From JAVBWI01 sp036677445 (lineage in GTDB: Bacteria; Bacillota; Clostridia; Christensenellales; CAG-138): a stretch of DNA of 64,000 nt. A program made the translations under genes and the position numbers. Under the pieces are notes generated by a model. It saw only the letters and a program-made list of their open reading frames with translations. It did not search any database and had not been told where the DNA came from. The stretch is from positions 135,441 through 199,440 of the forward strand of contig JAVBWI010000002.1 of the NCBI GenBank assembly GCA_036677445.1. The letters are read 5' to 3'. Shown one piece after another: positions 44,632 to 53,441 of the stretch. The first letter of the stretch is position 1, and every line of letters starts with the position of its first letter.

Positions 44632-45672
44632 ATGAAGAAGTATTTGTCCATGTTGCTGGTTGTGCTGCTGGCGGTCGCCGTCATCGGCTGCGCCGCGCCC
44701 GCCGCCGAGGCGCCTGCCGTGACTGAGGCGCCCGCCGCCGCTCCCGAAGCCCCCGCTGCCGAGGAACCCGCGGAAGCAGACCCCAGCAAGCCGCTCGCCG
44801 GTCTTACAATCGGCAACACCATCGTTTACAAGGGCGACGTGTGGTGCGCGCTCCTGGCGGAAGAGTTTGAAAAGCAGGCTGTCGCGCTCGGCGCCGAGAT
44901 CACCGTGGAAGACGGCGACCTGAATGCCGAAACGCAGTCCAAGCAGATCGAGAACATGATCGCCCGTAATGTGGACGTCATATTCGCGGATCCCGCGACG
45001 TTCGACGGCTGCACCGCGGCGTTTGAAAAGGCTACCGCCGCCGGTATCCCCGTGTTCACCTATGACAGCGCTCCTTCCTATGAAGGAATCGTTACCCATA
45101 CCGGATGGGATAACTATGAGACCGGCAAGATGGTCGGCGAATACGTACTCGATTGGGTCAAGGCCAATATGGCCGACAAACTGCCCGCCCGCATCATACT
45201 GCTGGGCAACTATGCGTCCGAGCACTGCATCACCCGTGAAGATGCTTTCATGGAAATCGTGAACGCCAACCCCGACGCGATGACCGTTATCTCCCGTCAG
45301 GATTGCGAAGGCAACCGCGAAAAAGGCGCAAACGCCGTCACCAACATCGTCGAGCCGTTTGACATGGTCGTCAGCGTTGTTGACAATGGCGCGTGGGGCG
45401 CGGTCTCCGCTATCGAGGCGCGCGGCCTGACCGGTGTTAAAGTGTTCTGCATGGGCGCTTATGGCGACGAACCCTTCCAGGCGCTGCGCGACGAGCATCC
45501 GATCTATGAGGCCTGCCTCATCGTCGACCCCGCCGCCATCGCAAGGATCACGCTGGACAGCTACACCAAGTATGTGCAGGGCGAGACCGAGTTCGAAAAG
45601 GTAACGAACATCCCGCTTTACATCTGCAACACCACGAACATTGCCGACTTCTATTCCTTCCCCAACGGCTGA
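44632..45672 (+). CDS. sugar ABC transporter substrate-binding lipoprotein, system 1
   Basis: 346 residues. A lipoprotein signal (lipobox VIGC, Cys20) is followed by an Ala/Pro/Glu-rich linker of about 35 residues and a type-1 periplasmic-binding fold of the RbsB class: QSKQIENMIARNVDVIFADPA, VFTYDSAPSYEGIVTHTGWDNYETGKM, and LINDs-like V-N-A-N-PDAMTVIS. It captures the substrate at the outer membrane face. AAGGAGGAG precedes the ATG. It closes the first transporter operon before a hairpin at 45709. Confidence 0.94.
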   Translation: MKKYLSMLLVVLLAVAVIGCAAPAAEAPAVTEAPAAAPEAPAAEEPAEADPSKPLAGLTIGNTIVYKGDVWCALLAEEFEKQAVALGAEITVEDGDLNAETQSKQIENMIARNVDVIFADPATFDGCTAAFEKATAAGIPVFTYDSAPSYEGIVTHTGWDNYETGKMVGEYVLDWVKANMADKLPARIILLGNYASEHCITREDAFMEIVNANPDAMTVISRQDCEGNREKGANAVTNIVEPFDMVVSVVDNGAWGAVSAIEARGLTGVKVFCMGAYGDEPFQALRDEHPIYEACLIVDPAAIARITLDSYTKYVQGETEFEKVTNIPLYICNTTNIADFYSFPNG

Positions 45673-45708
45673 TCGCGCCAAAACGTATCTTAGTGTGTTT
45701 GTGCCCGC

Positions 45709-45770
45709 GGAGGAGCTGTTTCTATAGCTCCTCCGGGGTTCATGGAAAAGGTGCCCGCGGGCGCTTTTTT
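45709..45770 (+). terminator. terminator after the first transporter operon
   Basis: GGAGGAGCT (45709-45717), eight-base loop, AGCTCCTCC (45726-45734), a perfect 9-bp stem. A second small GCCC/GGGC element follows with six T residues at 45765-45770. Confidence 0.65.
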
Positions 45771-45827
45771 CAAATGAAAACGAGCAGGATTATAGCTGTA
45801 TATACATCTGTGATAATTGCAATGATG

Positions 45828-45856
45828 TTGACAAACCCAATAATTAATAGTATTAT
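45828..45856 (+). promoter_or_regulatory. promoter of the catabolic operon
   Basis: TTGACA (45828-45833), 17 bases, TATTAT (45851-45856), 72 bp before the DegT gene. The -10 is inside ATTAATAGTATTAT, and ATGGACTAATTAATAA follows at 45869-45884; both resemble sequences at 38.6 kb and 41.7 kb. The operon from here may extend to 58.2 kb. Confidence 0.75.
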
Positions 45857-45928
45857 TTAATAAAATCAATGGACTAATTAATAATCGACGAAGATTAACA
45901 CAGATCAAAACAGCGAGGTGCAGAAAAA

Positions 45929-47203
45929 ATGACAAAGACAAACGATCAATTGGCGATGAATGCCGCGGGCATCGCGGAACTCGGTTTTCCCATGTGGCCG
46001 CAGTTTGCGAAAGAGACGCCCGATGATGTTGCGGCCATACTCAAAAGCGGGCTGGTCAACTATTGGACCGGCAAGAAGGGTATGGAGTTTGAAGAATTGT
46101 TCCGCGAGTGGGCCGGCGCCAAAATGGCGGTTTCCTGCACGAACGGCACGGCGGCGCTGCACATTGGCCTGGCAAGCCTGGGCATCGGTCCGGGGGACGA
46201 GGTGCTTGTACCTTCCTACTCGTTTATCGCCTCTTCTTTTGCCATTGTGCAGGCGGGCGCTATTCCCGTATTCTGCGATGTGACACAAGACCATACCGTC
46301 GACCCGGATGATATCGAACGTAAAATCACGCCGCGCACAAAAGGCATCGTGTGTGTGCATCTGTACGGCGTGGTATGTGATATGGCACGCATACTCGACA
46401 TTGCCAGGCGTCACAATTTGTATGTAATCGAAGACGCCGCGCAATGCATCGGCGGCAAATTCAATGGCAAGATGGCAGGTACCATCGGCGATGTGGGCTG
46501 CTTCAGCTTCTGCCAGTCCAAGCACTTCACTACCGGCGGCGAAGGCGGCATGGTGCTCACAAACAACGAAGAAGTGGGTTGGGAGGCGCGTTCCTTCCGG
46601 GATCACGGCTATGATGTCAAAAAGCGCATGAATATGCTGGTGCTGGAGGAGAAGCTCCCTTATATCCACACACGCGTAGGCTTTAACTACCGCATGACGG
46701 AGATACAGTCTCAGATCGGCATCAATGAGCTCAAGCGCTTTGATAACTGGAATATGCCGCGGCGCCTGCAGTACGCAAAAATATACGACGAAGCGTTCAA
46801 AGGCCTTAAAGGGATAGCGAAGCTGCCGCTGAACACAGCCGAACGTGAAAACGCCTACTGGTGGTATCCCATCACACTGGATATTGATGTGCTCAAAACG
46901 GATGCGCAGGGGATCATCAAGGCGCTGTCCGCAGAAAAAATCCCATGCTACGGCATACAGTGGCCGGAAGCGTATGAGGAAAAAGCATATAAGGAAATGA
47001 ATGGCTTTGGCACGGCGCACTTCCCGTTCCGCTCAAAGGAATATGCGGCCGAAAATCTGAGCTATGAGAACACGCTCTGCCCGGTGGCAAAGTCGCTTCG
47101 CGCGCGTACGGTCAATCTGTTCCTGCATCCCACATGGGATGAGGCGCACATTTGCCGCGTAATCGATGCCTTTACACAGGTGCTGGCGGATAACCTGAAA
47201 TAA
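45929..47203 (+). CDS. DegT/DnrJ/EryC1-family PLP aminotransferase, copy A
   Basis: 424 residues. Family landmarks: CTNGTAALHIGLASLGIGPGDEV, VIEDAAQCIGGKFNGKMAGTIGD with the PLP aspartate, and the Schiff-base lysine in FCQSKHFTTGGEGGM. GFNYRMTEIQSQIG is typical. These enzymes transfer an amino group between glutamate or glutamine and a keto sugar or inosose; most known ones are biosynthetic. Here no nucleotide-sugar gene is near and the neighbours are transport and dehydrogenase genes, so it may remove an amino group in catabolism. GAGGTG precedes the ATG. Confidence 0.9.
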   Translation: MTKTNDQLAMNAAGIAELGFPMWPQFAKETPDDVAAILKSGLVNYWTGKKGMEFEELFREWAGAKMAVSCTNGTAALHIGLASLGIGPGDEVLVPSYSFIASSFAIVQAGAIPVFCDVTQDHTVDPDDIERKITPRTKGIVCVHLYGVVCDMARILDIARRHNLYVIEDAAQCIGGKFNGKMAGTIGDVGCFSFCQSKHFTTGGEGGMVLTNNEEVGWEARSFRDHGYDVKKRMNMLVLEEKLPYIHTRVGFNYRMTEIQSQIGINELKRFDNWNMPRRLQYAKIYDEAFKGLKGIAKLPLNTAERENAYWWYPITLDIDVLKTDAQGIIKALSAEKIPCYGIQWPEAYEEKAYKEMNGFGTAHFPFRSKEYAAENLSYENTLCPVAKSLRARTVNLFLHPTWDEAHICRVIDAFTQVLADNLK

Positions 47204-47216
47204 CAATGGCCTTAGG

Positions 47217-47253
47217 GTCGGCCGGAGAAACGCGGATAACCGGCCGACTCTTT
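47217..47253 (+). promoter_or_regulatory. intra-operon hairpin between DegT-A and the first dehydrogenase
   Basis: GTCGGCCGG (47217-47225) pairs perfectly with CCGGCCGAC (47240-47248) and is followed by TCTTTCCC. It may be a partial terminator or an mRNA-stability element that lowers expression of the downstream genes. Confidence 0.5.
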
Positions 47254-47279
47254 CCCGTTTAACACCGAGGAAGGAGAAC

Positions 47280-48338
47280 ATGCGTATGACCATTCAAAAA
47301 AAGGTTCGCTGGGGTGTAATAGGGGCCGGCGGAATAGCCGACCGCAGAACGATTCCCGGCATGATGAAAGCAAACAACGCGGAGCTTGTCGCCGTGATGG
47401 AGATCGATATGCAGCAGGCGGAGCGCCTGAAGGAAAAGTACGGCGCTAAACGCGCGTATGACCGGGAAGCGGAGCTGCTGCAGGACGCGGAAGTGGATGC
47501 GGTGTATATTGCGTCCCCCGTTGTGCTGCATGCAAAGCAGGCGATGATGGCGGCCGATCATGGCAAACATATCCTCATTGAAAAACCGCTCGCAATGACC
47601 AGCGCCGAAGGACAGAAGGTGTTGGACTATTGCCGTGAGCGCGACAGGTTGATCGCCGCGGGGCTGATGATGCGCTTTGGGGCCAATGTTATGGCAATGC
47701 GCGAGGCTATAGCCGCGGGCAAAATAGGCAGCGTGGTATCCGGCTTTGCGCAGTTCACATGCTGGTATCCGGATATGCCCGGCAACTGGCGCCAGCAAAA
47801 GCGCACCGCAGGCGGCGGGGCGCTGATGGATATGGGCGTGCATTGCATCGACCTCATGCAGTACGTAACCGGCAGCAAGGTCAAGCAGGTCGCGGGGTTT
47901 CATGATACGCTCACGTTCGGTTATGAGGTGGAGGATTCCTCTTCCGTGACGCTGCGCCTTGAAAACGGCGCGCTGTGTACCATACAGTCCAATTTCAATA
48001 TCCCGGACGAAGCTGCAAAATGGCGTCTGGAGTTTTTCGGCACGCGCGGAAGGCTGCTGGGGGATACGGTGATCGGCCAGGTGGACGGCGGCAGCGTCGA
48101 GGCCATGTTCTTGGCGGATGTAGGCGGCTATGACGCCGTGCAGAACAGCAAGGAAGCCGAAAAGACTTCCCTCGACGTGGTGCTTGGCAACATGTATCAG
48201 CGCGAGATCGAGAGCTTTGGCGATTCGGTATTGAACGGCACGCCGCTTGCCGTACCCGCTTCCGATGCGGTGCAGGTGCAGCGCGTGATAGAAGCGGCCT
48301 ACCGTTCATGTGAGGAAAAACGCATCATTGACTTATAA
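47280..48338 (+). CDS. Gfo/Idh/MocA-family NAD(P)-dependent oxidoreductase, copy A
   Basis: 352 residues. The N-terminal Rossmann domain starts WGVIGAGGIADRRTIPGM and has the catalytic E-K-P motif (LIEKPLAMTSAEG). The C-terminal half is the family's substrate domain, with GGGALMDMGVHCIDLMQYV, the conserved D-x-G-x-H block holding the histidine acid/base. Members oxidise or reduce inositols, glucose, glucose-6-phosphate or amino sugars. AAGGAGAAC precedes the ATG. Copy B lies at 49.2 kb, so two successive redox steps are likely. Confidence 0.93.
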   Translation: MRMTIQKKVRWGVIGAGGIADRRTIPGMMKANNAELVAVMEIDMQQAERLKEKYGAKRAYDREAELLQDAEVDAVYIASPVVLHAKQAMMAADHGKHILIEKPLAMTSAEGQKVLDYCRERDRLIAAGLMMRFGANVMAMREAIAAGKIGSVVSGFAQFTCWYPDMPGNWRQQKRTAGGGALMDMGVHCIDLMQYVTGSKVKQVAGFHDTLTFGYEVEDSSSVTLRLENGALCTIQSNFNIPDEAAKWRLEFFGTRGRLLGDTVIGQVDGGSVEAMFLADVGGYDAVQNSKEAEKTSLDVVLGNMYQREIESFGDSVLNGTPLAVPASDAVQVQRVIEAAYRSCEEKRIIDL

Positions 48339-48362
48339 ACTGATAGCGGGGGAGAAAAGACG

Positions 48363-49205
48363 ATGAAAAAAAGCATTAACTTTTGGTCGTTCGCGGCAGG
48401 CACCACGGTGGAGCAGGCTATCCTGTTGGCAAAGGATGCGGGCTTCCAAGGCATTGAGCTTGCCATGGGCGATGTGGGGTTGACGGGTTTGCCTACAAGC
48501 GACGCCGCGCGTACCGCGCGGAATATTGCCGCGAACGAGGGGATTGCACTGCCCAGCCTGGCGTGCGGCCTGTGCTGGGACTATCTGCTCACCAGCAGTA
48601 TTCCGGAAAAGCGCCAAAAGGCGAAGGATATGATACGCCGTCAGGTGGATATGGCCGCGGAGCTGGGCGCGGACAGCATTCTGGTCATCCCGGGCGCGGT
48701 GGGGGTGGATTTCCTCAACGGTAAAGCGGATCTGCTTCCCTACGAGGAAGCTTATGACATCTCATTGGAGGCGCTGACGGAGCTTGCGCCGTATGCCGGG
48801 AAGGCGTGCGTCAATCTCGCCCTGGAGAACGTCTGGAACAAGTTTTTGCTCTCTCCGCTCGAACTGCGGGATTTCATCGATAAAATCGGCTCCGCGTATG
48901 TAGGCTGCTATTTCGATGTCGGCAACGTCCTGCTCACCGGCTACCCCGAGCAATGGGTGCGTATCTTGGGCAAACGCATCAAAAAGGTGCATTTCAAGGA
49001 TTACCGGCGCGATCCCGGCGGCTTCAACTGCTTCTGTGACCTTTTATCGGGGGACGTCGACTATCCCGCCGTGGTGGAAGCGCTCGAAGCAGTGGGCTAC
49101 GACGATTACTGCGCGGCGGAAATGATACCCAACTATAAGCATTACACCAGTCAAACCATTTACAACGCTTCAAAGTCAATGGACAGGATACTTCAAAAGG
49201 CATAA
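48363..49205 (+). CDS. sugar phosphate isomerase/epimerase (xylose isomerase-like TIM barrel)
   Basis: 280 residues. It begins KSINFWSFAAGTTVEQAILLAKDAGFQGIEL, the usual first strand and helix. Metal-binding residues of this family are seen in LALENVWN (Glu), VGCYFDVGNV (Asp), KKVHFKDY (His) and AAEMIPNY (final Glu). Relatives include IolE, IolI and MocC, which act on keto-inositols, and hexulose epimerases. It lies between the two Gfo/Idh genes, a grouping known from inositol and rhizopine use. Confidence 0.92.
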   Translation: MKKSINFWSFAAGTTVEQAILLAKDAGFQGIELAMGDVGLTGLPTSDAARTARNIAANEGIALPSLACGLCWDYLLTSSIPEKRQKAKDMIRRQVDMAAELGADSILVIPGAVGVDFLNGKADLLPYEEAYDISLEALTELAPYAGKACVNLALENVWNKFLLSPLELRDFIDKIGSAYVGCYFDVGNVLLTGYPEQWVRILGKRIKKVHFKDYRRDPGGFNCFCDLLSGDVDYPAVVEALEAVGYDDYCAAEMIPNYKHYTSQTIYNASKSMDRILQKA

Positions 49206-49232
49206 GCAGTACAGCGGAAAGGAAGGTTTTAT

Positions 49233-50240
49233 ATGGCACGCATCGGCATAATTGGCGCGGGGTTTATGGGCGCCGCCCATTCGGCGGCAGTCAGGCAATC
49301 CAAAGTGCATACGCTCGTGGGCATTGCGGATATCGACCGTGAAAAAGGGGAAAAGCTGGCGGCGGAGCGCGGGTGCAGATATTTTTCTTCCGCCGAAGAG
49401 ATGCTCGGACAGAAGGATATCGATATCGTACACGTTTGCCTGCCTACCAACCTGCATTGCCAGTATATCATAAAGGCCGCGAAGGCGGGCAAGCATGTGC
49501 TTTGTGAAAAGCCCTTTGCCCTGCACGATGAGGAGATCGCCGCGGCCATCGACGCCGCAAAGGCAAACGGCGTCAAGCTGATGATCGCGCAGGTCGTGCG
49601 TTTCTGGCCTGAGAACGTGATCATCAAGCGTTATAAGGAAAGCGGCGCGCTGGGCGCGGTCAAAATGTGCAGCGCGCACCGGCTGGGGCAGATTCCCGCC
49701 TGGGCCAACTGGTACCGCGAGGCCGAAATCAGCGGCGGCGGCCTGTTTGACCTGCATACGCATGATATCGACAATATGATCGATCTCTTCGGCGCCTGCA
49801 CGGAAGTTTACTCCATTGGCCAGAAGTATGAGGGATGCTGGAATTACATGTCCACCTCGCTTACTTTTAAAAACGGCATGAAGAGCATCGTGGAGTCCAG
49901 CCTCAACATGCCGGGCGATTATCCGTTTTCCACGGCGTTCAGGCTGTTGGGCGAAAACGCCTGTATAGAGCAGACGATGCGGGCCGGCGCGAATTTGGAC
50001 GATATGTCCAACAGCGTGCGCACACTCAAGCTTTATGAAAACGGCAAAGCCTGCGCGGATGTTCCGTATGAAGCGTACGACGCGTATTGGTGCGAGATCG
50101 AGCATTTCGCAGACTGTGTGGATGCGGGCGCCTCCCCGCGCATACCGCCGGAGGAATCCCGCAACGTCATGCGCGTGGTCCGCGCGATCGAAGAATCCTT
50201 GACGACAGGCAAAGTGGTTGTTACCGGCTGGGTCGACTGA
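49233..50240 (+). CDS. Gfo/Idh/MocA-family NAD(P)-dependent oxidoreductase, copy B
   Basis: 335 residues. Rossmann start IGIIGAGFMGAAHSAAV, catalytic lysine in VLCEKPFALHDEE, then GGGLFDLHTHDIDNMIDLFG, the substrate-domain histidine block. It is only distantly like copy A. It probably works on the same pathway, at another carbon or in the reverse direction, with NAD(P) as partner. AAAGGAAGG precedes the ATG and the gene starts 27 bp after the TIM-barrel gene. Confidence 0.93.
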   Translation: MARIGIIGAGFMGAAHSAAVRQSKVHTLVGIADIDREKGEKLAAERGCRYFSSAEEMLGQKDIDIVHVCLPTNLHCQYIIKAAKAGKHVLCEKPFALHDEEIAAAIDAAKANGVKLMIAQVVRFWPENVIIKRYKESGALGAVKMCSAHRLGQIPAWANWYREAEISGGGLFDLHTHDIDNMIDLFGACTEVYSIGQKYEGCWNYMSTSLTFKNGMKSIVESSLNMPGDYPFSTAFRLLGENACIEQTMRAGANLDDMSNSVRTLKLYENGKACADVPYEAYDAYWCEIEHFADCVDAGASPRIPPEESRNVMRVVRAIEESLTTGKVVVTGWVD

Positions 50241-50244
50241 CCGC

Positions 50245-50844
50245 ATGAAACGGTGCTATGAGGTAACGCCTTGCGGCGGGGAGCCGCGGTGGAACATCCC
50301 CGCGGCCCCCATCGATTTGGCGCTGTGGCTGCCGGATCCCGGTCTGGAAGCGTGGGCGCAGGCGTGCTATACGCCGGATGCGCTGCATATACGCCTCTTT
50401 GCGCGGGAGGATGCGCCTTTACAACGGTTTACGGGCGAAAACGATATGGTTTGCCTGGATAGCTGCCTGGAGTTCTTTTTCTGCCCGCTCCCCGGCGATA
50501 CGCGCTATTTTAACTTTGAATTCAACCCCAACGGGGCGCTGTATCTCGGATTCGGGCACGACCGCCAAGACAGCGTGCGCCAACTTGTGCCCAATGCAAA
50601 GAAGCTGTTTTGTATTACACCGCTTTCGCTCCCGGGGGCATGGGGCATATGTTTTCAAATCCCTGTTGAATTCGTAAAGCTGTATGCGCCCGAATTCGCG
50701 CTTTACAGGGGACTACGCCTTGGCGGCAATTTTTATAAATGCGGTGAAGAAACACAGACGCCGCATTATCTTGCCTGGAACCGCGTTTGCTGCGATGTGC
50801 CAGATTTTCACCGGCCCTGGGATTTCGGCTGGCTGGTTTTTTAA
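50245..50844 (+). CDS. carbohydrate-binding family 9-like protein
   Basis: 199 residues from ATG 50245, 4 bp after the previous stop. The pattern matches the family-9-like beta-sandwich: VCLDSCLEFFFCP, YFNFEFNPNGALYLGFG, and the strongly conserved end TPHYLAWNRVCCDVPDFHRPWDFG. Members usually bind sugars at the surface or act as domains of glycosidases; this one has no signal peptide and stands alone, so it may be cytosolic. Its role in the operon is unknown. It precedes nagA by 15 bp. Confidence 0.8.
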   Translation: MKRCYEVTPCGGEPRWNIPAAPIDLALWLPDPGLEAWAQACYTPDALHIRLFAREDAPLQRFTGENDMVCLDSCLEFFFCPLPGDTRYFNFEFNPNGALYLGFGHDRQDSVRQLVPNAKKLFCITPLSLPGAWGICFQIPVEFVKLYAPEFALYRGLRLGGNFYKCGEETQTPHYLAWNRVCCDVPDFHRPWDFGWLVF

Positions 50845-50859
50845 GGAGGACTTGAATTT

Positions 50860-52023
50860 ATGAGGATAACCCTGTACAACGGACAGGTGATTACCCCGCT
50901 TGTTGTGCGTCACGGCGGCGTCGTGGCAGAGGACGGCAAAATCGTGCGTGTGTTCGAGGGGGATGATTTCGAGCAGACGGGCGCGCTGGTGGATTGCCGC
51001 GGCAACTACATTTCGCCGGGCTTTATCGACATTCATACGCACGGCATACTTGGCGGGGATACGATGGACGCCACCCCCGAAGCCTTGCATAAAATCACGC
51101 GCCTGCACGCGCAGCATGGCACGACCGGGCTGCTGCCCACAACGCTTTCATGCGGGCATGATGAAGTATTAAACGCGCTGCGCAACGTTCGCGCCTGCAT
51201 GCAGCTGCCGCCCGACGGCGCGCGCATACTCGGCGCGCATTTGGAAGGCAACTATTTCGCCCCCGCAATGGCAGGCGCGCAGAATCCCGCCTTCTTATAT
51301 CCGCCGGAAGAGCGCGACTATATGGAATACGTTGAAACGGGCTGTGTTGTGCGCGTAGCGGCGGCGCCGGAACTGCCCGGCGCGCTGGATATGGCCAAAA
51401 AGCTCGTTCCCATGGGCATCCAGGTTTCCATCGGGCACTCGGACGGAACGCCGGAAGATGTTTTAAATGCCATCGCGGCGGGATATACGTCTCTTACGCA
51501 TATATTCAACGCGCAGTCCGCGCTCAGGAGCGTGTTTGTATACCCGGAGGCGGGCGTGTGCGAAGCCGCGCTGCTTTACGACGAAATCCGTGCGGAATGT
51601 ATTTGCGACGGGAACCATCTTTCCCCCACGTTATTGAAGCTTATTTACAAAGTAAAAGGCGCCGACGGCATGATCGGCATTACGGATGCCGTATACGCGG
51701 GAGCGCCGGATGGCGACTATACGATGGCCGGGCTGGACGTTGAGGTCAAGAACAACATCTGCATACTTAAAAACCACAGCGCGTTTGCGGGCAGCGTTGC
51801 GACAATGGATTTGTGCGTCAGAACGCTGCACCATAAGGCGGGCATTCCCATACAGGATGCTGTCGCAATCTGTTCCTATACGCCTGCCAAAGTCATCGGT
51901 ATGCAGGACCGCATCGGCATGCTGTACCCCGGCTTTGACGCGGATATCAATGTGTTTGACCGTGATATCAACATTCTTTACACCATGGTACAGGGGAGCG
52001 TATTCAGCAACAAGCTTGCGTAA
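50860..52023 (+). CDS. N-acetylglucosamine-6-phosphate deacetylase family (NagA-like)
   Basis: 387 residues, normal for NagA. Amidohydrolase landmarks: GFIDIHTHGILGGDTMDAT, HLEGNYFAP with the metal glutamate, VSIGHSDGTPEDV and THIFNAQSAL with metal histidines, and ITDAVYAG with the catalytic aspartate. The canonical GP after HLE-G is N-Y here, and the sugar-phosphate loop differs, so the substrate may be another N-acetylated sugar. It would remove an acetyl group so that the amine becomes open to the DegT or NagB-like enzymes. TAAGGAGG precedes the ATG. Confidence 0.88.
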   Translation: MRITLYNGQVITPLVVRHGGVVAEDGKIVRVFEGDDFEQTGALVDCRGNYISPGFIDIHTHGILGGDTMDATPEALHKITRLHAQHGTTGLLPTTLSCGHDEVLNALRNVRACMQLPPDGARILGAHLEGNYFAPAMAGAQNPAFLYPPEERDYMEYVETGCVVRVAAAPELPGALDMAKKLVPMGIQVSIGHSDGTPEDVLNAIAAGYTSLTHIFNAQSALRSVFVYPEAGVCEAALLYDEIRAECICDGNHLSPTLLKLIYKVKGADGMIGITDAVYAGAPDGDYTMAGLDVEVKNNICILKNHSAFAGSVATMDLCVRTLHHKAGIPIQDAVAICSYTPAKVIGMQDRIGMLYPGFDADINVFDRDINILYTMVQGSVFSNKLA

Positions 52024-52072
52024 GCTTGAAGCGGATATGAACAGGAATAGAGCATAACAGGAGGCAAGCGGT

Positions 52073-53386
52073 ATGAAAAAGAAGAACGATTCCGATTTTC
52101 GGTACAATACCGGCGATACCCGCGTACCGTGGGCGGCCGTGGGCGAGAATTACAATGCGGCGGATACGATGGAATTCATCCGCTTCCTGATGCAGGGCGA
52201 AGGCGCGGAATATGAAGCTGCGCTTGCGGCCGTGCAGCAAAATATTTTGCGGCTGGACGCCGTTTCCAGCCCTCCGGGTAAGCTTTCGCTGGATGCGCAG
52301 GTCGCGCGGGCCGAGGCGCTTTGCAACGAGTACCTGGGTACGACGGGCAGCGTGTTCGTTACCAACGCGACCGCAGGCTTTGAAATCGCGTACAAATACG
52401 CCAACATCGGCTCCGGGGACGAGGTCATCGTGCCGGGCATCACGTTCATCGCTACCATGGCGTACCCGCTTTCCGTAGGCGCAAAGCTGGTGTTTGCGGA
52501 TGTGGATCCCGTTACGCTCAACATGGATCCGGCGGATGTGGAAAAGAAAATTACGCCGCGCACCAAAATGATCGTGCCGGTGCACATTGGCGGTTACCCG
52601 GTGGATATGGATCCTATTATGGAACTGGCGCGCAAGCACGATATCCTCGTTCTGGAGGATGCGGCGCATGCTTTCGGCGCCGAATATAAAGGGAGGAAGA
52701 TCGGCACCATCGGCCACTTTGCATCGTTCAGCTTCCACGAAGTAAAGAACATCACCTCGTTCGGCGAGGGCGGCATCCTCACCACCAGCATCGAGGGCTT
52801 CAGGGCGGATATGCGCCGCGCGCGCTTCCTGGGGCTGGATTTTTCAAGGCAGATCAAGAACTGGTTGTACGATGTGACGCCCATCGCGGGCAAATACGGC
52901 CCGTTCGTTGCGGGCAACCATTCCACTACGGAGATACAGGCGCTGGGCCTTGCGCGGCAGGTGGAGCGTATCGATCAAATTATCGCCGCGCGGCGGGCGG
53001 CCGCCGAATACCTGACCGCGCGCCTTTCTGCCGAGCCCGCGCTTACCCCGCAGGATATGGGCGGCGGCGATATCAAGCCCACCTTCCACCTGTACCGGCT
53101 GCTGATCGACCCCGCGCTTGCGGGCGGGGATGTGCAGACATTCAAGCGCAAGCTTACCGAAAAGGGTGTGACCACCATACCGCATTTTGGTCCGCTGTAT
53201 CGCTTTCATGTGGCGGCGGCGCTCGGGTACGACGGCGACGCGATCGCCAAAACCTGCCCCGTGTGCGAAGAGGTGTTCAACCACCGTTTCACGCACTTTC
53301 CCATATACGGCCTGACGCAGGAGCAGCTTGCCTACATGGCGGACGCGATACTGGAGTCCGTAGCCGAAATGCGGCGCGGGGAGTAA
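52073..53386 (+). CDS. DegT/DnrJ/EryC1-family PLP aminotransferase, copy B
   Basis: 437 residues. VFVTNATAGFEIAYKYANIGSGDEVIVPG, VLEDAAHAFGAEYKGRKIGTIG (PLP aspartate), and FSFHEVKNITSFGEGGIL, with the Schiff-base lysine in the VKN position. It differs clearly from copy A in the residues around the lysine (HEVKNIT against QSKHFTT), so the two likely act on different sugars or positions. AGGAGG precedes the ATG, 49 bp after nagA. Either amination or deamination is possible. Confidence 0.9.
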   Translation: MKKKNDSDFRYNTGDTRVPWAAVGENYNAADTMEFIRFLMQGEGAEYEAALAAVQQNILRLDAVSSPPGKLSLDAQVARAEALCNEYLGTTGSVFVTNATAGFEIAYKYANIGSGDEVIVPGITFIATMAYPLSVGAKLVFADVDPVTLNMDPADVEKKITPRTKMIVPVHIGGYPVDMDPIMELARKHDILVLEDAAHAFGAEYKGRKIGTIGHFASFSFHEVKNITSFGEGGILTTSIEGFRADMRRARFLGLDFSRQIKNWLYDVTPIAGKYGPFVAGNHSTTEIQALGLARQVERIDQIIAARRAAAEYLTARLSAEPALTPQDMGGGDIKPTFHLYRLLIDPALAGGDVQTFKRKLTEKGVTTIPHFGPLYRFHVAAALGYDGDAIAKTCPVCEEVFNHRFTHFPIYGLTQEQLAYMADAILESVAEMRRGE

Positions 53387-53441
53387 CGCGCGAAAACTAC
53401 GGCTTTGACGAATAGTTCCGAAGGATGATTGGGTATTCGAT

